Positions 50,401-62,877 of a DNA stretch of 64,000 nt are shown one piece after another. Origin of the DNA: Acanthochlamys bracteata (lineage: Eukaryota > Streptophyta > Magnoliopsida > Pandanales > Velloziaceae). The translations under genes were made by a program, and so were the position numbers. Positions within the stretch are counted from its first letter, which is position 1, and the number at the start of each line of letters is the position of its first letter. The stretch covers positions 3,859,270 through 3,923,269 of the forward strand of contig CM034136.1 in the NCBI GenBank assembly GCA_019914995.1. The letters are read 5' to 3'. The notes under the pieces are model-generated. The model ran no database searches. It was not told the origin of the DNA and saw nothing but the letters and a program-made list of their open reading frames with translations.

Positions 50401-52764
50401 AGGATGAACAGCTTATTCGCCATATTGTTAGAAACAACCTTCTAAAACCAGTAGTTGAAGCTTTTGTTGAGAATGGTGAACGTTATAATTTACTTCACTC
50501 AGGAGTACTTGAACTCCTTGAGTATATCCGCAAGGTAGCAATTTATTGAGTCTGCTTTGATCCTTAAGCACCAATGTTCTCATTCGTATGGATTGATGCA
50601 GGAAAATCTCAAAGCTGTAATTGTCTATTTAGTTGATTCATTCTGGGCACAACTTGTCAAGTTTGAGCATTTTGGGACTATTCATGCCCTCAAAGTCAAA
50701 TATGAGCAGGTAGAATCTCCTTATTGATGTGCTGAACCTTTTGTCGCATGTTGTGTTGTCCTTACTGTTGTTTTCTTCTTTTTTTTTTTTTGTTGCTGTT
50801 CGTAAGCAGTCTATTGAGAACCCTGATGTAAAGGATTCTGCTAAAGCTGTAGCACAGAGGAAGAAGGTTGATGAGCGAGCCCTTGAAAAAGAAGAGGAGG
50901 ATTACTTTAATGAGGATAGGTTAATGTCTACCCAGCTGACTAATATACAATAGACATGCTTAGGACAATGTTAATTTCTTCTTACTTACCTGATTCAGTG
51001 ACGAGGAGGACTCAGCTTCTGCGCGTTCAACACGCACGAGGAACCAACGTGGTCAACCAAGTTTAGTGAACGGAACAAGCACAGGGCATTCATCATTGCG
51101 GTAATACAAATCATATTAATCAGTTGCCACTAAAATAACTTAAAACCCACCTGCCTAAATAGGAAAGTTCTTCCTTGGTAATCTAGTTCCATGTTTTTGA
51201 GACCTGTTAAGTGTTTGATATGCTTAATTCTGAATAGTTGTTATATAATTATCGTACTTAAATGTTTTGTGGAAAGTTGCAAGAAATGTATGGTGCTCCA
51301 GAGTTTCCTTTCTTACATCAGATGCTAACATTGGTAATGCTATACGGGATTGTAGTATCAATACTACCATCGAGAATTCTCCAAAGCCCCTCATAGTATT
51401 GTGGCAATTTAGAGTTGTTTGAACTGATGACATACAGACAAACTTTATATTTGGGTAGCTATAGACATGCTAATTCAGATCACGTGTTACTTCGTTAAAT
51501 ATAGGTGTAGGGCCTAAATGGGTCCGTGTATAACCAAATGTTCATTTTGTCAAGTTTTCATTTCAGTCCTTGTACTTAAGTTTTGATCATTTTCTCATGT
51601 TGTTCACAAACATGACCAAAATAGGCAAGTTCTTTGCTACTAGTATTTTTGTGAAAAAGAAGAAAAGCTTATTTGACCTTGGTTATGCCATCTTGACATT
51701 CAACAAGCTTATTTAATGGTGCCGTTGTAATACATGTGTTCCCGGCCAAGCCAAAGCAATCCAAGCCAATTTATTGTTCTTTCAGCCCCGTTGGATTTGA
51801 AGTTGGCCTTGTTTTGGTTCACATGCGATGACGGTTTAGTTACCTAAATAATGATATTTGAGTTGCCATAGAAACCTTGGCATCATAGGCAAGGCCGAGA
51901 AGATAAATAAGAGAACTGAAGTACAGTGTTAAACTGAACCTTTTTGAAAGAGCATGGGAAAAGTAAATATGGGGACCAAATTTGTCTTTAATCCTACATA
52001 AAATTTTGTACTTTTTCCTTTCTTAGTACTTTTCTAAACAAACCCTTATTTTTGTGGTTTCATTCTTCGTAAATTTTGAAGTGCTTTGTCTTTTAAGTGT
52101 TTGTGATATGTGCTCCATATCCTTTACATTGTCTATCATAATTCTGAAGGCATGTCGAGCCCAGTTTCTGGATTTACATCAAGTTCTGTAATTCAATATC
52201 CTGTACATGTAGAAATTTCCATCAAATTTGATGGTACTCTTATTTATGGGTTTGCTCTGATTGCCATCCTTTAGGTCCAGATCAGGTGGACTTGTTGACT
52301 ATGACGACGATGATGATGATGATGAGGATTACAATCCACCACCTAGAAAGGTGGATTCTTCTGCTGAAGATGATAAAATAGATCTTCTTCATTCTAAACG
52401 GAAAATAGCATTGAGGAATGACAGGAAAATTGAAGTTGAGCTGACCAAGAAAAGGAAGCTTGACAATGACATGTATCCTGGTAAAGTTGTTGCTGCAGAA
52501 AACAGTTCTGGTAACAGGAAGGACTCACCTAACAAAGCTCCTTTACCTCCGTCACCACAACAAATAGCAACTATTAATGGAGATTCAGATGGGGACAATG
52601 AAAAGGAGAATGCTTGCCCAAGAAGCTGCACGAGTTGCCTTCCTGAAACTGGGGATATGAGACGATCTAGTAGTGGTGAAGATTGTCCTTTGCCTCAAAT
52701 AAGCAGTCCTTCATCTGAGATGGTTGCAAATAGTACAAATTCTGAGCCTTACTCAGTGAGGTGA
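35417..52764 (+). CDS. PP4R3: Serine/threonine protein phosphatase 4 regulatory subunit 3 (PP4R3/SMEK)
   Basis: Twenty-five exons join in phase to 890 codons: 35417-35461, 37311-37391, 39337-39436, 39528-39612, 39698-39747, 39868-39933, 40652-40731, 41744-41803, 42735-42834, 42921-42998, 45038-45105, 45181-45249, 45341-45418, 45685-45780, 47037-47107, 47595-47672, 47787-47880, 48613-48711, 49476-49693, 49771-49885, 50403-50534, 50602-50709, 50810-50919, 50999-51100 and 52275-52764. PP4R3 is the substrate-recruiting subunit of nuclear PP4 and acts in DNA repair and, in plants, microRNA processing. The N terminus is an EVH1/PH-like domain (VKVYRLNDEGKWDDQGTGHV, ISWRDPE, CSYIW), then a helical-repeat SMK-1 core (LKDDISFIQELFAR, LLNICELLCFC), then an acidic, low-complexity tail with a run of Asp, PPPRK and basic patches, ending EPYSVR. 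Length and order fit plant PP4R3, and no break is seen. Introns 1, 2, 10 and 14 are long. Confidence 0.95.
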
Positions 52765-55360
52765 TACCCTATAACTTACACGTTTATCGGTTGCTGCAAT
52801 GTATAGAAGAAGCAGGTCAGCATGCTGATTAACTGTTCTGGGATCAGTGACAATGATGCAGCACTACTGGAAACTTGCAGCCTTATGCTGTAAGTACCTC
52901 TTTCATATGAATTTTATTTAAGCTTGTTGGTACGGTGATCAATGATAGATCGAAAGCAGAAAAGTTGTTGAGAGCATAGGATTCCAGAATCAGAAAGTGG
53001 TGGCTCTAAGTAAATTATTTAGAGGCTGCTCGTTTGGTGTATATGAATCATCACGTACTTGTTTGCATGGTCTACTGGGAATGGCTGGAACAGATGAAGG
53101 TGGTAGCAAGAATCTTTGCCAGTGCTGGCAGACAACTAATCTATTGTAAAATATTTATTAATCGTTGGACTCCCTCATATTGTTTGATATCTTGTTTATA
53201 GGAGGGCCACCAGTCAATGTCAATTTTTTATTATCACCACCCCAAAATTTTGTGAGCAATTGATTTAGTCTAGGGTTAAGTGCAAAGGAGGGAGGTTTTC
53301 CCTTTTATAATACAAGTAAGAAGCTCAGATGTCTGTTTGTGTGCATGTATTTGTATTTACTGCTAATGTGTTATATCATGCATGCTCTGCCCCCTTGTCT
53401 TGAAACTAAGTAGTAAGTACTGCTTTATGCGGAGATGGACATTTTGCATAAAGCTTTTGTTGCTATTAACATCTTGTTTTACCCAAATTCTATCCGTCTT
53501 TGGCTGGTTGCTATGATTGAGATGGAGGTATGATCAAGTAGGTTTTATTATTTTTGAGTTGGATTTTGGGTCAGAGGAAAGTTGAAATGCTTTGTGCTTA
53601 TTAGGGGAATATGTGTGCTTCATATGAGTGGACTATTTCTTGACTATCTTTTCCTCCTGCAGATCACAAATGCAGTTTTTCAATTACAATTTTGTTGATT
53701 GAGAGTACCATACATCGAAATTATATCTAATGTACTCGCTTTTGATGCAAGCTGTTTCTCTTTATGTATGCGTCTGAACCACCTACTCTTGGAAATCAGT
53801 AAGACAAATCTTTTTACGTTCGACTTTCTGGAAGTGCGTATTTTAGATGCTCGTAATTTTTTTTTTTTCAAATTTTGAGTTCTGAATAGTTCATATATTT
53901 TAATTACATAAAAAAATTAGAATTTTATTTTTATATGCGGAATTTTAGTTTCAATTTTTTTCTTTGTATATTTTTAATACAATTATATTTTTAAATTTTT
54001 AATATATTTTAAAATTTTATTAAACTACAAATATTTTTACTTTCATTTTATTTTTTATAAATTTTTAATTTTTACGAAATTTAGTTATGGATATTTGAAA
54101 TACGTTCAAATCTACGATCTTCTTTTTCGGAAAGTTGAGTTGAATGTTTTTCATTTATTATTTTTTCAGATTCCCCTAATGTTTTGTGGCTGTAGTAGTA
54201 GTCGCCCTGATTTCTGTTGCTAAGTGACTTCTCATATTCCACGATCCTTCTTTATATGGGGAGTGTTATTAGAATGTACAATGCCTGAAACTTGTTGATG
54301 GCGGTAGAATTAGGGAGTTACCTTGCAGAAAAATTATTAAAAATTTTGGAAGTCGTTTTTTTATTAAAAAATATTTTTGAGTAATTTGTTTTATAATATT
54401 CTTATAAATTTATTCTTAGATCACTTTTGTGTTAAGAATTTATTTTTAAAATTTTAGTTTTGATTATTTATTAATAGATAAATAAGTCTTTATATAACCA
54501 AATACTTTATATTTACTGTTAGCAGTTTTTTTGAATTTATAAGTTGAAAAAAGTTAAACCAAAAGAGACCCTCAGCCCTGAGTGAAGGAGCGGTTTACTT
54601 TGCCATATTGAACAGCTTGGACATGCACTAGTACACATTAAATTTAAGTGTGCATCTTAATTATATCAAAATAAATTTTATAAAAATAAAATTCAGTAAA
54701 AATAAAATTTAATAAAAGTAGCTTTAAAATAGTAATTAAAATACATGAAATAAAAATTATGATTAAAATTTGATAAAATAAAGTTTAGTATAAAAATAAA
54801 TTTAAAATTTAAAATAATATTAATATATGAATTGATGAATTTAAAATTTATAAAAAAATTAAATTCATTACATTAGATTACAGAAATAGAAGCCAGCTTA
54901 CAATTTGTTAGAAAGTGCCATCTTTGTTATGCTTTTGGATCAGTTTCAGCTTTTTCTTTTTTTTTTGCTTCCTCTCCTTTGATTTTTTGAGGCAATGCTA
55001 ATATTGTCATACAGTTGGCGAGTTGGTGTTGTAACAAACGTGAGGATGGGATATGCTGCAATGTTACAAATCAACGAAGCCTCGCTGTTATCGCGAGCCA
55101 TACTCGCATACAAAACCACAGAAACCACTTGATTACAACAATTTAATTAAAAAAACAAAACGGAAAGCAAAAGAAAAACGAAAGCCACGAACAACGTTAT
55201 CCTTCACTTACAATCCACACCACTTAATTCCTATAACGCGTCCGTTCTTATCTTCTGACACTAGTCTACGGATACTTTCTTCCCTAACTAAAATTTTTTT
55301 TGTAGAAAATTAATAAAATTTATCGCCTTCCAAAACCGGAGCGATTCCAATTCAATCTCC
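52765..55360. other. PP4R3 3' flank and AT-rich intergenic DNA
   Basis: The first several hundred bases are probably PP4R3 3' UTR. From 53,850 to 54,900 the sequence is AT-rich and includes a segment near 54,350-54,570 ending gaatttataagttgaaaaaagtt, a decayed relative of the GTTTGGATAA-type element ends. No exon is supported. Confidence 0.45.
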
Positions 55361-55362
55361 CG

Positions 55363-55433
55363 CTACGTGTTACACGTGCATCGCACATCCGCTCATGTTG
55401 CGCCACGAAAGCTCTGCCTGGTGGACACGCGTC
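55363..55433 (+). promoter_or_regulatory. ABRE/G-box cluster upstream of OEP16-2
   Basis: TACGTGT (55364-55370) and ACACGTGC (55372-55379) carry ACGT cores 8 bases apart, and ACACGCGTC (55425-55433) resembles a CE3-type coupling element. They lie 215-285 bases before the ATG. ABREs with coupling elements respond to ABA through ABI5-type bZIP factors. Arabidopsis OEP16-2 is known as the seed and ABA-responsive OEP16, so the cluster fits the gene. Function is inferred. Confidence 0.6.
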
Positions 55434-55647
55434 AGCATCAGGTTTCTCTCGGGAGCTCTTCTTGGGTCCTTCCAGATCATTCTTTCCACTCTCACGCTAG
55501 CGCTAGCGAGCAGCGTTCTTCTTTTAATAATTTATTATAATAGTATCTCTGTTCCCTTCTTTATCTTTTAAGATAAACAACACAAACAGTGAGTGATTCT
55601 TCTAAGCTAGTGTTGTTCTGTGTGTGAAAGAGAAACCGAGAGAGAAG

Positions 55648-58578
55648 ATGAGCAGCAACATTGGAACGGAGACGAAAGCGTTCATGAATGAGATCAAGGG
55701 AGAAGTTGTTGACAGGAGCTGGATGTTCGATCTCGGTCATCCCTTGCTCAACCGCGTTGCTGATAGCTTCGTCAAGGCTGCTGGGGTATGTTATTGGTCT
55801 CTCTATGTATGAGATTTTACTGTTTTTCTTGTGTATTCCTTGATTTCTGCTGTTGCACGATGGTTATTGAATCTGGTTTTGAATTGATCTACGGGAAATA
55901 ATTGAGTTGGGTTGTGACTCCGTTTTGATTGTCGTCGAAGTGAAAAATGGTTCTAGAATCTGTTTTTGGAGTAAAAGATTCTGCTATTCTAGATCTGGGA
56001 TGAAGAGGGCTTGGATGAGAATAGAAACCTTCTTCTGGAATCACTTGTAGAAAGCTTTTGTGTGCGTGGACATGGTGTTGCTAGTAGGAATGCTGTTATG
56101 TAATGTGAATGCTACGGATTTTAGAGAATTCCGTGAGAGTGTTTGCTTTCTTTGATGTTTATTTGGCAACTTTTGTTTGAATTGGTTCTTCGAAGTTGAC
56201 TTACGGATTCATTATTAGTTGAGCATTATCTATAGAATTAATTACCAAGTGTGGATCTCTTGTATGCCTTTTCCCTGATTTGTAGCACCTTGTTTCATCT
56301 AATGATTTTTTTTAGTTTTAAATAATTTATGGTTCTGTTTCCAGATTGGTGCTCTTCAGGCTGTGGCTCGTGAGGGCTACTTCATCACTGTTGAAGGCAA
56401 GTTTCCTTTTCCCTTGTTGGAACCTTTTCGGTATCTCTTTATCAATCCTTACAAATCTGGAGTATGAACAGATCTGTATGTTCTTGTTTGCTTGGATTCC
56501 ACTGCATAGTGTTCTGAACTCGGGTAGCATTTAGTTTGGTTTGCTTCAGTTTGGAGTTGTCATGGTAAAACTTAATGTGCGGTTGTCATGGTAAAACTTA
56601 ATGTGCGGTCGCCATTAAAGCCAAGTGCATTATGCAAGGGTTTAACCCAGTTTTGTCATGGCTGGTTTGAGTTCAACTCAGGACCAAACATGCTACTCTG
56701 ATCCAATCAATTGGGTTGAAAGTATTCTACCATTTTCGTTGAAATTTTAGGAGCATGCCACTTGGCTCATGTTGGAGACAACATTGTCATTTTTTGTAGA
56801 AGGTCTTTCTATGTGATTGGTTGGAAATGAAATTCATCAAGAGCAAGAGCTGATACTAAGATCACGGTCTAGTTTTTGCAGTGGAGCTAATTATTGGACA
56901 TAGACTTGCTACTTTCAAAGTGAGGTGATTAATGATGTAAAGTTAATAATCGAATCATAGAACAGCAACTATGAAAGAGAGCCTATTCATTAATAACCTC
57001 AAGCTGGATGTGGCAATGCCTTGTGCTCCTCTGCGAGGGCCATGCAAAGTTGAGCACAATGGATGCAATAATATATGATTTTTTTGCTGGTTTTTTAGCG
57101 AGCATCTCTCTAACACAGGTGCTAGGTCAACTTCTGGGGGTGGTCCTGATCTCACAGCTGGCAAGGATCACAGATTCCCAAACCTCAAAGGTAATAACTC
57201 ATCCTAAAAGCAGAGAAGCTGAAACTGAAGAATGGTTAGAAAGTTTCTTTACAAGGTGAGAGTGATGCTGTTTGTAGCTAATTAAGTGTTTCTTGTTGAA
57301 ATGCAGGAGAGAACTCCAAGAAGTCTCTTGAAGAAATGGTGTGAATCTCAAACATAATGGAAGTCATTTTCTCATTTTATTGCAAGTTCATTTGATACAT
57401 TGGTTTTGTGGTGTCTGCAGGTGAAAGCAACAGGGACAGAGTCCTTCCAGTGGGGTAAGAAATTGCGATCATGCCTCGTTATTGATCAAAATATCCATTT
57501 ATGAATTAGCAGTAGCACTAAGGAACTGTTACTGATCTCCACTTTTAGAAAGCGGTTAGATGTGAGAATCAGCCTTTGTTATAATACAGTAATGTAACAC
57601 ATGGTTCATAGGCTTGAGCAACAACTTGAAAATAAATAAAGTTTAAAATAGTAGTAATATTAAGACGTTTCCAATGATAAGATAAATCATCACATTTGCA
57701 GGTTTAGCTGCTGGTTTGTACTCTGGATTGACATCTGGCCTGACAGATGCACGTGGAACCCATGATTGGGTAAGTTTTCAGTTGTCGTAAATTCTAGGTT
57801 TTAACTGCAACTATCAGGTCTTGATTGTTGTAGTTTCTTGTCTTCGATTTTAGTCTAGGCATCTAGTGCAACTACCTGCTACCTGTTTGTTCCTCTCGCA
57901 TGTTAAAAAGGAAATTCCTCCTGAGAATTACTCATTCTTTCAGGATAGATGTCTTAGAAAGTTCTAAAATTAGACGGTTAACATTATGAAAGTTTAAGGT
58001 CATGGCTTTTAACGCAACAATGTTGCTAGTCGTAGTTTTCAGTTTTGAGGCTGCAAGTTGTTAGGAAGGTAAGTGAAACTACCGTAACTGTTTAGGATAT
58101 CCAGCGTACAATAGATAGATCATCTGTAAATGTCATCTTCCAAGATAATTATGAGTTTCTTGAGTGAAGTCGGGACGAGGATATGTTACATATTCTGCTT
58201 ATCCTAAAATTAAGGTCAGAATTGGATTTTTATCTTCTGCATGAAAATAATCTCCTTTCCTGGGTATTATTTTGTAGCAGAGTGATTGTTTTGGTCTGGA
58301 CTCTTTTTAAGTTCAATTGTTTGGATGCAGAATTGAATTGTACAAAACATCCTTTTCATTCTGTTGAGTTGGGGGAAATCACTTCTCCAGCTCAATGTAG
58401 TATGCTGATTGTTTCTGTTACTGTTTATGAGCAGAAAAACAGTGCTATTGCTGGTGCAATCACTGGAGCGACTCTGGCTCTGACAGCAGATAGCAGCAAC
58501 TCTGATAACGTTGTCAAGTGCGCTATTACTGGGGCAGCAATCTCTAGTGTTGCTAATCTCTTGAGCGGCAGGATTTAA
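55648..58578 (+). CDS. OEP16-2: Outer plastid envelope protein 16-2 (OEP16-2)
   Basis: Seven exons join in phase to 179 codons: 55648-55785, 56345-56396, 57119-57190, 57307-57338, 57421-57454, 57702-57769 and 58435-58578 (TAA at 58576). OEP16 proteins are four-helix, Tim17/22-like channels of the plastid outer envelope, selective for amino acids and amines. The sequence shows FDLGHPLLNRVADSFVKAAG, HRFPNLKGENSKKSLEEMV, GLAAGLYSGLTSGLTDARG, the Gly-rich helix KNSAIAGAITGATLAL and the end AITGAAISSVANLLSGRI. The insert between helices 1 and 2 (ARSTSGGGPDLTAGKDHRFPN) is typical of OEP16-2 and absent from OEP16-1. Intron 2 starts with gcaagt, so it is a GC-AG intron. The start is the first ATG after a GA-rich leader. 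Confidence 0.95.
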
Positions 58579-60318
58579 ACTGCACCTTTGCTTTGTCTAG
58601 TATCTATATTCTCCTAGAGATGGGCCATTTATGTGGAAACTATGTAATGGTTAAGACCGATACTCTTCTTGGAGGTCTATAATCATCTGCATCTTTCAGC
58701 TATTATATGTGCTATATTACATTGCTTTTGAGGCAACAATTGCCAATGTTATACTGGTTGTGGATGATGAATTTATTTTATTGTTGCTTTGTGTATGGTT
58801 GTGAAGGGCATGGGATTATGTGCCTGTAATATGCGAGCTGTTATCTGGTCTCTGAATTGGAATACTTCTATTGGGTTTGATGTTAAACCTTCATCTTTGT
58901 CGGATATGGAACTCTTACCAGTGTTTGAGGGAGCTTTCCGGAGGTCAAAGCGTTCTGCTAAAATGTTCGACTCCGCTACCAGGGTCCGTTTTCAGAAGTA
59001 AAAAAAATCGTTGTGATGCTACTTTGTGGATTTGCTCGTAATACAAGTTTCGAAACATGATGGCAGTGTGTTCTCTGAGGGCTAGAGCGAAATTCTCATG
59101 TTTGATAAATGGTTGCGTAAATCCATATTTTTACTTCTGTCTAGCTTCAGTAATTCACTTTTTGGCGCCCATTGTGAAAGGAAACTCTTTCTCCGATGAA
59201 TGTGTGATGAGGGTAGCATCCCTAAATAAATTAGTTTTGTTTTCTGCTGGTTAGATATCTACCTGGAAATGCGTCACAAAAACAACTGACGCAAGGTAGA
59301 CATACAATCTTTCATCTCGTCATCGCATACTGGTTATGCATTATACACTTCACTGAAGCAAAAGAGCTTATACGCAGGAATTTCACAACATCGCGAAAGT
59401 TTTAAGGTCCACGGTCCACCGCTGTAGAGCTGGGAAAAATTCTTCCTTAGAATAATTCAAGAGACTATGAGCGTCTTCAAATAAACAATGAAAAAGCTTT
59501 CTCGAGGTAGAATAGTTAATCTTAGGTCATCACTATCATTAAACAGTGTTAGACAGCGACATGGTCATACGGAACTCTAAAGCCTAAATGTGGAAGCAAG
59601 ACTTTCTTTGCCGCATAATATACACAGAACCGGATATCCAGAAATCGCTTCAAGGTTTAGTAGACATAATGTAGCAGTAAGCCATTGAGTTGTGATCACC
59701 AATTGAATGAGCTGAAAGGTCCAATCTTCCAGTCAGTTTGATGAAAAATTGCCTGACAGGTGAGGTGACAATATAGTTGCTGCAGTTGACCGCTTCTGGA
59801 AAAAACTACATGTATGGTTTATAAAAGTAATTAAAATTGATAAATGCGAAAGAATAGGCTCTAGAAACATTGATAGTTGATCTCTAAGTGACTAGTATAA
59901 ATGATTTAAGGATTATAGTAGCAAACATGGGAAAACTCCAAAACCATGATCTACAATGATATTATGAACTTACTGATTGTCCACATAGAAAGAGCATCTG
60001 CAAGTTCATCACACAAATAGTAAGGAAACACACACTCGGGGTGGTCATGCCAGAAGGGAAGAGCATATGCAAAATGAACCTAAATATGTTTTCAGCATTC
60101 TGCAATTGCAAGGCATCTATAATGACAAGAGATATATAAAGAGTATTCATACCTTTTGAGTCTTTTGGTAGGTAGGTAAGATCCTTGAGAAAACTATCAC
60201 AACTCAAATTCAGTAAAACAGTAGAAACCAAACTTGAGGTTGCAATCCCAGCTAGGCAACCAACAGCAAACAAATGCACCCACAACGTAGACACTACATG
60301 GTCCCTTTCACTTCTGAT
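58579..60318. other. OEP16-2 3' UTR and convergent intergenic region
   Basis: The first 150-450 bases are the likely 3' UTR. The remainder lies between two convergent genes. Open frames here show no recognisable domain and no family match. Confidence 0.5.
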
Positions 60319-62877
60319 TCATAAAGTTTTGCTTGCCAGACGAGTAGCAGGTGCAACTGCATCGTCAGCGATCAATGAAATGGGCTGACGAGCTTGTAAG
60401 CAAGCGCCAATATCAAATGGATGCAGCTGAGCTCCATCAAATAATAAATTGACTCCTGGCAAGACAACTTCTTGCTGCCTGCATTCCGCCTCAGGTTTAA
60501 TAGTGTTTGTAGATGACAGCGACTCATTAATAGGTCTTGTAGCAGCCTCATAGACAGGTGTCAGAGCATATGACCTGTGCACATACTGTCAGTTAATGAG
60601 AAAGGTTGATAGTTATAGGAATTTCAATAAAAAAAAAGTTGACATTTCAGTTCCACATAACTTGTTTTTTCTCATGCAGCTATGATATTTATAACAGTCA
60701 CATTTTTTACAGATTGCGCTGCAGAATGACAGAACAAAGAAGCAGGCAAATTTGGCTTGAATGAAGTTACATAATGCATACACTGCTTTTGTGCATATTT
60801 ATTGTATAAGCTAATTCTAAGTTTATTCGTGAAGTAGTGCTGATGACAAGAAATGTACAACCACAGCAAGGCAATGATAACCAATGATTGTAGTCTTCTA
60901 ATCTTATAAATAACAGAATCCCTAAATTTGCCGCATCCTTGAATTCAAAATTTAGATTTGCATCTCAAATTCATGTAACCAACCTGCGTTATTATCTAGT
61001 ACATTATTTCAGTATTCATCCCAACCACAGTTGAAGCATTGGACACACTGAAGAAAGACAAGAAATTTCTCCCTTCAGAAACCAAATCAGAGTACTGAAA
61101 AATCTAGACGGAAAGCAGTGTAAAACCTAGATCTAAAATGACACATGATACTAATTAATCTTGAACGACATATACGCAAATGAAAAGATGCAGCCAGCTA
61201 ATATTGCTTGCAAGTATCCACATATAAGCAACATTGAAGTAACATTAAAGGTAAGAGATTCTTGCTCTACCTAAGAATGTTTCCGTCAAAACTCAGAACC
61301 TCAGTTCTGCGTCTCTTTCGACTCGCAAGTTTGAGCCTCTGATGCTCACTCGAAGCTCCAGAAATCGGTGTTGCAGGTTCCTATTGGACCCCACCTTCCA
61401 CTGGCATAGTTAACCAATTGACATGTTGGTACCTTTACTTCCTTCTGGTAAAACAGTTTTGCAGTGGGGCCGGTTGCTTGGTATTCAGCACAAATATCTA
61501 GCAGTCTCTTCCTCAAATTTTGCATTGCCTCATGGTGCATGCTAAATGAATCTGTTTCAAGCAAATGAGATGCTACAATCCTTTCACAAATGCTGCTACA
61601 CAATTGTGGGCTAAATAAGGGTATCCCAAACTGCAAACTTAGAGGCACCCAATCATATTCTTGGTTATCAGGCAAAACCATATTATTTTCTGTCTCCTTT
61701 TTAAGTCTTGAAAGCTGAAGATAACCAACAGTCAAAACCAACAGTCAAAAGGTCAATCTTGTTAGAGAATTCACTCAACAATGAATCTAAAGATGCAATT
61801 TCTTCTGGGAGCAATCCCTTATCTGTTCCAAATTTTGGTACTGAACCATCAAAATTCTTAAGAGGCAATGGGATGTCAATTGTCACCATCTTTCCACTGT
61901 CATTGAGGTCGCATTCACTCAGAGGTTGCAGCAGAGCAGCAGAATACTTGAGGATTGAATTCAAACAATGCAGAAGGATACTTCCCTTGACCAACTTTCC
62001 TTCAAACTTACCTCCTAATCCTCCGATAGAGGAGCCATCCCAAGACCATATCAAAGCCCTCTCACAACCTGCTAATGGTGCGGGAAGCAGTCTCAGACTC
62101 TGCCCTTTCATTGAAACGACTGACAAGGGTCCACTACCCAGACTTGTGTACAGTGTCAGCTTCATCCAAGGTGTCATAGAGGAATAGGAAGGTGGACCGA
62201 AATGGACTGGGCCTACAGGCCCAGGTAAACAGATGAAGAAGGAAGTGGAACCATGGAAAAGATTATATCATAGTCCTTAAGAAGTAGCCTATCTAGTGTA
62301 CTGGGCAGAAGGGCAGCCAAGCTTTCACATTGAAGAATATCAATTCGATATTTCCTTTTTACCTTATCACTTGTCCTTTAGTATTATTAACATCTGATGA
62401 CAATAGATTAGGACCGCTAGATACACCAGTGGTTCTTCTATCCAGATTGATGTCAGAAGGAGTATCTGCTGAAGAGACTTGCTCGGAACTTGCAGCATGT
62501 AACTTATCATAAAACTGGCCAGGTTTCTCATACTGATTATGAGCAATGGGATAATCATTTGGAGCTGTCTTTGCTTCAACTGCGTCTGAAGGACTGGATG
62601 CTTCAACAATATTCATGTCAGCTACATGTGCAGTAACCACATCAAAAGAAGAATTCAGCATTTCACCATTGGTCATCCCAACTGATCCATTGGTTGCTGT
62701 ACCACCTGACTGTATACACTCTCGAATACACCTAAGACTAAAAGCGTGGTTAGCAAATTCCTGCAATTCGCCTTCAAACGTTTCCCTTCTAATGTACTCA
62801 GATCTTTACAAAGCTCAGCGATGCACGAGTCCCCTACCTTCCAGCTTCACAGAGTGCTACTGCATGAGATTTTAATA
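60319..62877 (-). pseudogene. FAM91 C-terminal domain protein, decayed
   Basis: Minus-strand exons correspond to the C-terminal half of plant FAM91 (Arabidopsis At1g35220 type; animal FAM91A1 is a Golgi/endosome trafficking factor). One long unit runs 62877 to about 61,280, the last exon 60574-60319. Recognisable runs are KSHAVALCEAG, LQEFANHAFSLRC, YRIDILQCESLAAL, GPVHFGPPSYSSMTPWMKL, AGCERALIWSWDGSSIGGL, YASGRW, SEHQRLKLASRKRRRTEV and RSYALTPVYEAATR. Breaks: TAG at 62836-62834; one-base shifts near 62,776, 62,355-62,365, 62,227 and 61,380; and a 13-bp tandem duplication at 61725-61750. Upstream exons for the N-terminal half are not visible to the window edge, though a long intron could hide them. 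Six breaks rule out a single sequencing error. Confidence 0.85.
61725..61750. repeat. 13-bp tandem duplication that shifts the FAM91 frame
   Basis: CCAACAGTCAAAA occurs at 61725-61737 and again at 61738-61750. With one copy the minus-strand frame runs on from KIDLLTVG to YLQLSRLKKE. With two it diverts to FDCWLSSAFKT and a stop. Confidence 0.92.

Noticed and set aside
58183-58578. Long plus-strand frame ending at the OEP16-2 stop
   Set aside because: Only 58435-58578 matches OEP16. The upstream part is intron read-through before the acceptor gagcag.
59962-60294. 110-codon minus-strand frame after the FAM91 stop
   Set aside because: No ATG in good context, no family match, and it probably represents the 3' flank of the pseudogene.
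61708-62187. 159-codon plus-strand frame
   Set aside because: It is the antisense shadow of the conserved FAM91 exon, which has the family motifs on the minus strand.
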